A stretch of DNA of 64,000 nt from Paenibacillus oralis. GTDB taxonomy: Bacteria; Bacillota; Bacilli; Paenibacillales; Paenibacillaceae. Of the stretch, positions 58,956 through 64,000 are shown piece after piece. The DNA lies in contig NZ_RRCN01000001.1 of assembly GCF_003863965.1 (NCBI RefSeq), positions 4,856,304 through 4,920,303 of the forward strand, in the 5' to 3' direction. Position numbers and translations under genes: made by a program. Under the pieces are notes generated by a model. It did no database searches, was not told where the DNA came from, and was given only the letters and a program-made list of their open reading frames with translations. Within the stretch, counting starts at the first letter, position 1; each line of letters starts with the position of its first letter.

Positions 58956-61397
58956 TTAGCCCAGTACCACTTCAACTTGGTGCACGCCGCCGTCGCCGGC
59001 CGGGGCGATGACGTTGCCCTGAATCGGCTGGCCGTCCACGGTGATGTTGGCCACGCCTTTTTCCACGTGATTCGGGTTGCTGATGCGGATCACGTAGGTG
59101 TCCCCGCGGAAGACGCGGGTGATTTCATACCCGTCCCAAGCGGACGGTATGCAAGGTTCAACCTTCAGGCCGTTAAAATCGGCCTGAATGCCAAGGATCG
59201 CCTGCGTGATCGCAACGTAGTTCCAGGCGGCCGTGCCGGTCAGCCAGGAGTTTTTCGCTTCACCGTGGCGGATCGCGTCTTTACCGGCGATCATTTGCGA
59301 GTACACGTAAGGCTCCATGCGGTGGATTTCGCTGATATCCTCCAGGTAAGCCGGAGCGATCTTCGCGTATACCTCAAACGCCCGGTTGCCGTGTCCGAGC
59401 ACGGTTTCGGCGATCATGATCCACGGGTTGTTGTGGCAGAAAATCCCGGCGTTTTCTTTATATCCCGGCGGATAGGTCGAAATTTCTCCGAGGTTCAGAT
59501 AGTATTTGGAATACGGCGGCTGTTGCAGCACGATACCGTATTTGGTATCGAGACGCTCGGCTACGGAGACGAGCGCTTTCTCGGCCAGCCCTTCTCGGGC
59601 GCCGATCCCGGCCATGACACACATGCCTTGCGGTTCGATGAAAATTTGCCCTTCCGCGTTTTCTTTGCTGCCGATCTTTTGGCCGTAGTGGTCGTAGGCG
59701 CGCAGGAACCAATCGCCGTCGAAGCCGTGTTCGAGCGTGGTCTTCCGCATTTTTTCCACATGTGTTTCCGCCTCGGCCGCTTCGGATTTAAGTCCGCGAA
59801 TCCGGCACAGCTCGGCGAAATCGGGGCCGACGAACACGAACAATCCGGCGATGAACACGGATTCGGCCACCCGGCCTTCGATATTGGCCGTCGTTTGGAA
59901 CGATTCACCCGGCTCTTTGGAGAAGCAGTTCAGGTTCAGGCAGTCGTTCCAGTCCGCGCGTCCGATCAGCGGCAGACCGTGCGGCCCGAGATTTTCGACG
60001 ACATGGTAGAAGGAGCGCTTCAAATGCTCGAACAGCGTGGCGGCGTTGTCCGGGTTGCTGTCGAACGGAACCTGCTCGTCAAGGATGCTCAAATCGCCGG
60101 TTTCTTTAATGTAAGCGACCGTGCCGAGTATGAGCCAGAGCGGATCGTCGTTAAAGCCGCTGCCAACCTCGTTGTTGCCCTTTTTGGTGAGCGGTTGATA
60201 CTGGTGATAGGCGCTGCCGTCCTCGAATTGGGTGGCGGCGATGTCGAGAATCCGCTCGCGGGCCCGTTCCGGAATCTGGTGCACGAACCCGAGCAAATCC
60301 TGGTTCGAATCGCGGAAGCCCATCCCGCGGCCGATCCCCGACTCAAAATAGGACGCGGAACGCGACATGTTAAACGTAACCATACACTGGTACGGGTTCC
60401 AAATGTTGACCATCCGGTTCAGCTTGTCGTCGCCGCTCTGGATTTGGTACTTGGAGAGCAGGCCGTCCCAATACGCCGCCAGCTCGGCCATCCCCTTATC
60501 CACATCGGCATCGGTGGCGAACCGCTCAATCATTTCAAGCGCCGGTTTCTTGTTGATAACGCCGGGCGCTTCCCATTTCTCCTCCTCGGGAACTTCCACA
60601 TAGCCGAGGATGAACACAAGGCTTTGCTCCTCGCCCGGCGCGAGCTTTAGCACCACTTCGTGGGAGCCGATCGGCGACCAGCCGCTGGCCACGGAGTTGG
60701 AAGCTTTGCCCGCTACGACAACCTGCGGTTCATGCAGGCCGTTGTACAGGCCGACGAACGCTTCGCGGTCGGTATCGAATCCGTCGATGTCCCGGTTGAC
60801 GGAGTAGAAGGCATAGTGGTTGCGGCGTTCGCGGTATTCCGTCTTGTGGTAAATGACCGAATCCAAAATTTCCACTTCGCCGGTGCTCAGGTTGCGCTGG
60901 AAGTTCGTCATGTCGTCCTGGGCGTTCCACAAGCAAAACTCGGCAAAAGAGAACAAGGATACCTTTTTCGCCTGGGAGCCGGTGTTTTTCACTGTCAGAC
61001 GATGCACTTCACCATTGTAGCCGAGCGGCACGAACGCCAGTTGGGTAACGGAAACGCCGCCGCGCTCGCCGGTGATCGAGGTGTAGCCAAGGCCGTGCCG
61101 GCACTCGTAAAAGTCCAGTTCGCGCTTCACAGGCATCCAGCCCGGCGTCCAAAAGTCGCCGTTGTCATGATCGCGGACATAATAATAGCGGCCGCCGGTA
61201 TCCAGCGGAATGTTGTTGTAGCGGTAACGCGTCAAGCGGCGCAGGCGTGCGTCCCGGTAAAACGAATAGCCGCCGGCCGTATTGGAAATAAGTCCGAAAA
61301 ATTGCTCGTTGCCGAGATAGTTAATCCAGGGATAAGGGGTTTGCGGCGTATTAATCACATATTCTTTGCGCTTGTCGTCAAAAGCTCCGAATTTCAT
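58956..61397 (-). CDS. Cellobiose phosphorylase, GH94
   Basis: An 813-residue intracellular enzyme that splits cellobiose with phosphate into glucose 1-phosphate and glucose. The N-terminus MKFGAFDDKRKEYVINTPQT, the phrase PYPWINYLGNEQFFGLISN and the catalytic region GRADWNDCLNLNCFSKEPGE (general acid D485, equivalent to D490 in the Cellvibrio gilvus enzyme) follow that characterised protein almost residue by residue. The C-terminal jelly roll is normal. AGGAGAG precedes ATG 61397. A LacI-type regulator gene lies just upstream on the same strand, with an operator between them. Confidence 0.95.
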   Translation of the reverse strand: MKFGAFDDKRKEYVINTPQTPYPWINYLGNEQFFGLISNTAGGYSFYRDARLRRLTRYRYNNIPLDTGGRYYYVRDHDNGDFWTPGWMPVKRELDFYECRHGLGYTSITGERGGVSVTQLAFVPLGYNGEVHRLTVKNTGSQAKKVSLFSFAEFCLWNAQDDMTNFQRNLSTGEVEILDSVIYHKTEYRERRNHYAFYSVNRDIDGFDTDREAFVGLYNGLHEPQVVVAGKASNSVASGWSPIGSHEVVLKLAPGEEQSLVFILGYVEVPEEEKWEAPGVINKKPALEMIERFATDADVDKGMAELAAYWDGLLSKYQIQSGDDKLNRMVNIWNPYQCMVTFNMSRSASYFESGIGRGMGFRDSNQDLLGFVHQIPERARERILDIAATQFEDGSAYHQYQPLTKKGNNEVGSGFNDDPLWLILGTVAYIKETGDLSILDEQVPFDSNPDNAATLFEHLKRSFYHVVENLGPHGLPLIGRADWNDCLNLNCFSKEPGESFQTTANIEGRVAESVFIAGLFVFVGPDFAELCRIRGLKSEAAEAETHVEKMRKTTLEHGFDGDWFLRAYDHYGQKIGSKENAEGQIFIEPQGMCVMAGIGAREGLAEKALVSVAERLDTKYGIVLQQPPYSKYYLNLGEISTYPPGYKENAGIFCHNNPWIMIAETVLGHGNRAFEVYAKIAPAYLEDISEIHRMEPYVYSQMIAGKDAIRHGEAKNSWLTGTAAWNYVAITQAILGIQADFNGLKVEPCIPSAWDGYEITRVFRGDTYVIRISNPNHVEKGVANITVDGQPIQGNVIAPAGDGGVHQVEVVLG

Positions 61398-61422
61398 GGA
61401 AACAACACTCTCCTATCATTTG

Positions 61423-61436
61423 TGAACGCGCGTTTA
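61423..61436. promoter_or_regulatory. LacI-type operator before cellobiose phosphorylase
   Basis: TGAACGCGCGTTTA is a near-perfect palindrome with the central CG of LacI-family operators. It shares AACGCGCGTTTA with the site before the LacI gene itself. Confidence 0.75.
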
Positions 61437-61510
61437 TTTTATTCGGCAAGCCGCCTGGCGGACAGGCTGCTTCCCGGACATGCAAGGGGAAGCAGCCCGC
61501 CGCAGGCGGG

Positions 61511-62563
61511 TCAGCGGGCCGGCGGCTTGCAGGTGTCCCGGACCACGAGCCGGGTCGGGAAGCTGGTCGTGCTGAATGTCGCCTCATCGGTATCGCACAG
61601 CTCAATCACTTTCAATACTGCGGCTTTGGCCATTTCGTCGACCGGGAGCCGGACGGAGGTCAGCTTGGGCGTAATCCGCGAAGCCAACTGAGCATCGTCG
61701 AATCCGATGATCGACAGCTGGTCGGGCACGGCGATTCCATGCTCGGCAAACGCTTCCATCGCGGCGATCGCCATGTCGTCGTTGGAGCAGAACAGGGCGG
61801 TCGGCAGTTCCTCTTGCTGCGCAAGTCTTTTCGCTTCGCGATAGGCGCTTTCCTTCAGAAATTCTCCCTCCAGGACAAAGTCATTCCGAAGCGGCAGCCC
61901 ATGCTTTTGCAAAGTGTTCTCATAGGCCAAGTAGCGCTCGCGCCCGGAGTAGGTGTTCATGCTCCCTTTGATGATGCCGATGTCGCGGTGCCCCAGGCCG
62001 ATCAGGTATTCGAGCGCTTCGGCCGTGCCTTCGTAGTCCATGGAGTTGATGACGGCGAGATGGTTTTTGTTCAGCCGCTCCGCCATAATTTCCGAAATGT
62101 CGTAGTCGACCAGCACGAGCGGCGCTTCCTGATCGACCATTTCCCGCACCAGCTCGATGTCTTTTTGCGTGCCGACCAAAATGCCGCCGTCGATCCGCTT
62201 TTGCTGAAAAGCCTGCTTGACCTTTTGAAACTCGCCGCGTGAGTATACGGTATGTATCAGAACGTAAAACCCGCGGGCGTTCGCCGTATCGACGACCATG
62301 TCGACGATGGGGGCGAAGTAGCTGTTTTGATAAATCCGGCTGGCATTCTCCTGTTCGGTCATGCTGATCGCAAACAAGCCGATCGTATCCGTACGTTTGC
62401 CGGCCAGCGCCCTGGCAAAGCTGTTCGGCTCGTACTGGTGCTGTTCAATGACCCGGAGCACCTTGGCCCGCGTTGTTTCGGGAACGTTCGGATAATTGTT
62501 GATCACCCGTGATACGGTACTGCGGGACACCCCGGCCAGTTTGGCTATGTCTTCGCTGCGCAT
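61511..62563 (-). CDS. LacI-family transcriptional regulator of cellobiose use
   Basis: A 350-residue LacI-family repressor. The helix-turn-helix and hinge read SEDIAKLAGVSRSTVSRVIN and NYPNVPETTRAKVLRVIEQH; the sugar-binding domain follows with SIIGFDDAQLASRITPKLTS. It is upstream of the cellobiose phosphorylase gene in the same orientation, and identical palindromes lie before both genes, so autoregulation and control of that gene by a glucoside inducer are likely. A hairpin (CTGCTTCCC/GGGAAGCAG, 61468-61497) in the gap lacks a T-run. Confidence 0.92.
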   Translation of the reverse strand: MRSEDIAKLAGVSRSTVSRVINNYPNVPETTRAKVLRVIEQHQYEPNSFARALAGKRTDTIGLFAISMTEQENASRIYQNSYFAPIVDMVVDTANARGFYVLIHTVYSRGEFQKVKQAFQQKRIDGGILVGTQKDIELVREMVDQEAPLVLVDYDISEIMAERLNKNHLAVINSMDYEGTAEALEYLIGLGHRDIGIIKGSMNTYSGRERYLAYENTLQKHGLPLRNDFVLEGEFLKESAYREAKRLAQQEELPTALFCSNDDMAIAAMEAFAEHGIAVPDQLSIIGFDDAQLASRITPKLTSVRLPVDEMAKAAVLKVIELCDTDEATFSTTSFPTRLVVRDTCKPPAR

Positions 62564-62581
62564 ATTAGGTCCCCACTTTCG

Positions 62582-62595
62582 TAAACGCGCGTTTA
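62582..62595. promoter_or_regulatory. LacI-type operator before the regulator gene
   Basis: TAAACGCGCGTTTA is a perfect 14-bp palindrome, 18 bp upstream of the LacI-gene start codon, and matches the cellobiose phosphorylase operator. Confidence 0.78.
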
Positions 62596-62648
62596 TGAGG
62601 TAATTGTAATGGATTGCCGCGAGATAATCAATGGTGAAAAAACGGCGG

Positions 62649-63566
62649 CTATTTCGCCGCCGCAGGGAGGTGTTCCAGATATTCGCGGATCATCGTGAGC
62701 GCTTTGTCGGCGTTTGGCGTGTCCGCCCGCAGCGAGAAGATCATTTGTTGTTTCGCTAACGGCAGTTCGTCAGCCAAGGCGCTGCCCGTGACGTCGATGC
62801 CGTATACATGCTCCTGACCGTCATCCTCGGATTTGGCTTTAAGGATCCGGTCGTCGGATAGCAGGGGGTTTAGTTCGGCCGCTTCATTGTCAAGGTTGAG
62901 GAAAGCGCCGCCTCCGGACAGCCAATCGAACGAGGCCTTGTCCGTAATATAAATATCCGGCGACGAGGTGGCGATGACGGCCAGCGCCTTTTGCTGATAA
63001 GCCATGTCCGCGCCGCTCATGCCCGACTCGTTTTGCCCCGGCAAGTACAACATCTCCAGCTCCAAGCGTTTGAAATCCGGAATTTGGGCGGTCATCGCCT
63101 GCGCCAGCGCGTCCGTACCGCCGTTCGCCTCATCGGTCAGGAAATTGCCGACCATAATGATGGACAAGTCAACTGGGGGTAGGGCGGCCAGTCTTTTTTG
63201 CTCCTCGCGGTGATCCAGGTATGCGTTAAGACCAAATACGATAGCAATAATGGCTACGAGAGCGATGATGCAATGCGTTTTGTAAACCCGGAAAAAATCG
63301 TCGATTTTCTCGGCGGTGCCGGCAAATTTCCCCCATTTCGCGTATCTTTGGCGGCTCATTTCCTCCACTTTGCTCCGCTCTTCCGCTTCGATAATCGTTT
63401 TGTAGGCTTTGACCTTGGCCTCATATTCCTGCTCGAACCGGTCGTCCTGCTGGCGGGAGCGGGATTTCCGCAGCAGAATGTCGAATTCCTTCTCGACGTC
63501 TTCGCGCGAAGCGTTTTTGGGCAGGCCCAATTGCTCATATGCCTGTTTTAAAATGTCTTTCTCCAT
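62649..63566 (-). CDS. J-like domain membrane protein (no HPD motif)
   Basis: A 305-residue protein of unknown function. Residues ~6-75 resemble a J domain (LKQAYEQLGLPKNASREDVE, a second helix, then a charged helix) but the HPD tripeptide needed to stimulate Hsp70 is absent; LLRKSRSRQQDD stands where it should be. A TM helix (CIIALVAIIAIVFGLNAYLD, ~98-117) leads to an extracytoplasmic C-terminal part of about 185 residues that vaguely resembles a solute-binding fold. AGAGGAG precedes ATG 63566. It does not appear linked to neighbouring genes. Confidence 0.6.
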   Translation of the reverse strand: MEKDILKQAYEQLGLPKNASREDVEKEFDILLRKSRSRQQDDRFEQEYEAKVKAYKTIIEAEERSKVEEMSRQRYAKWGKFAGTAEKIDDFFRVYKTHCIIALVAIIAIVFGLNAYLDHREEQKRLAALPPVDLSIIMVGNFLTDEANGGTDALAQAMTAQIPDFKRLELEMLYLPGQNESGMSGADMAYQQKALAVIATSSPDIYITDKASFDWLSGGGAFLNLDNEAAELNPLLSDDRILKAKSEDDGQEHVYGIDVTGSALADELPLAKQQMIFSLRADTPNADKALTMIREYLEHLPAAAK

Positions 63567-63671
63567 CGCCTATCTCCTCTGATTTTGCTCTGAAATCCTG
63601 TCATTTTATTATATGGAAAGTAACGCTTACATTTATTATACTTTGTATTTGTAATGAAGGGAAATGAAGCT

Positions 63672-63799
63672 ATGAATCGTCCGGGGCGCAAGGTTTTCTG
63701 TACCTGTATGTCATCGTATGGATCTGCATCACGGCGAATATCGTCATTTTTCTGTTTTATCCGGATGTGGCGTTCGTACGCTTTGCGGAAATGTACTGA
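63672..63799 (+). pseudogene. Small membrane protein with a one-base frameshift
   Basis: ATG 63672 opens MNRPGRKVF, and another frame beginning at the T4 run (63694-63697) continues LYLYVIVWICITANIVIFLF and ends at TGA 63799. Adding one T to the run would join them into a 43-residue single-span membrane protein. It could be a true mutation or a sequencing error. AAGGGAAATGAAGCT precedes the ATG. Confidence 0.4.
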
Positions 63800-63898
63800 A
63801 GTGTTCTGTGAGCAGGTTAGATGACTTTTGTACGCGCTTTAGGTATATTACTATAAGGTAATCAGAAAAGGCTAATCATGGAAGGGAGAGTTGAAACG

Positions 63899-64000
63899 AT
63901 GGCAGAAAAAACGGCTTATGAAGGAACTTATCAGGGAGAAAAAGCGGTGTGGCTAAAATTCGGACGGTATGAGGCAGTCATGCTGCCGGAAATCGGCGGC
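63899..64000 (+). CDS. Aldose 1-epimerase-like protein, N-terminal fragment
   Basis: Only 34 codons lie in the window. KAVWLKFGRYEAVMLPEIGG matches the first strands of aldose-1-epimerase-like (GalM/YeaD) proteins. GGGAGAG lies 8 nt before ATG 63899. TATAAGG at about 63852 may belong to its promoter. The catalytic residues lie beyond the window edge. Confidence 0.65.
   Translation, partial: MAEKTAYEGTYQGEKAVWLKFGRYEAVMLPEIGG

Noticed and set aside
58977..60650. 557-codon plus-strand frame opposite cellobiose phosphorylase
   Set aside because: Antisense shadow of a highly conserved GH94 gene; the translated sequence is low-complexity in character (Arg/Val/Gly rich) with no domain.
1..64000. 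CRISPR arrays, tRNA, rRNA and prophage genes
   Set aside because: I looked for regularly spaced identical repeats, tRNA-like cloverleaf ends, rRNA words and phage structural genes and saw none; the ~50-bp repeats are too few and too divergent for CRISPR.

Overview
The window looks like chromosome from a Paenibacillus-type member of the Bacillales. The clues are moderate GC with AGGAGG-type ribosome binding sites, an LplB/LplC/lipoprotein sugar importer followed by a YesM/YesN-type two-component system, spore genes (splB, a GerMN lipoprotein), a GH16 glucanase with a ricin-type tail, a GH94 cellobiose phosphorylase, class D sortase and many Bacillales family members. No rRNA, tRNA or CRISPR was seen. 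All function calls come from reading translated sequence and motifs; no database search was possible.

Layout. 0-3.3 kb: start of a secreted protein (minus strand), a Syd/SUKH-like protein, a DUF1572 DinB-like protein and a YcdB/YcdC-like protein. 3.7-22.5 kb: a region of small enzymes, mostly on the plus strand, with nine GNAT acetyltransferase domains, two DinB-like proteins (counting the one at 1.2 kb), NUDIX, SDR, HAD, methyltransferase, pentapeptide-repeat and AraC/GyrI-like genes, plus a secreted GH16 glucanase and two APC permeases, one divergent from a LysR gene. 22.8-30.1 kb: oligosaccharide ABC importer (two permeases, lipoprotein) with its histidine kinase and AraC-type response regulator. 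30.2-32.4 kb: MmyB-like repressor divergent from an orphan FabF. 32.6-34.0 kb: IS1595/ISXO2-like element. 34.2-38 kb: DUF4349 lipoprotein broken by a frameshift, VanZ-RDD membrane protein, splA-like/splB. 38-40.4 kb: LysR divergent from a 14-TM MFS exporter.

40.4-48.5 kb is the most interesting segment. It holds a c-di-GMP-I riboswitch in front of a secreted transglutaminase-like protein, a response regulator with a BTAD/SARP-type output domain, a 1370-residue LPXTG adhesin, a class D sortase and a membrane diguanylate cyclase. Matching 11-bp-spaced heptamer direct repeats lie upstream of both the adhesin and the sortase, each exactly 11 bp from a -10-like hexamer. I infer a self-contained c-di-GMP/response-regulator surface-adhesion module.

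48.6-64 kb: GH36 alpha-galactosidase, a deleted second IS copy, an ECF41 sigma factor with its carboxymuconolactone-decarboxylase partner (and a good ECF41-type promoter), a chemotaxis receptor, a decayed MFS pseudogene, an A+T-rich block of cell-wall genes (two SH3 proteins, an amidase, a GerMN lipoprotein), cellobiose phosphorylase with its LacI regulator and two operators, a J-like membrane protein and the start of an aldose-epimerase-like gene.

Several intergenic regions hold related modular repeats built from units about 50 bp apart. Two copies of one ~300-bp family lie in opposite orientations, a third is cut off at the IS edge, and two further elements have a two-plus-two inverted layout.
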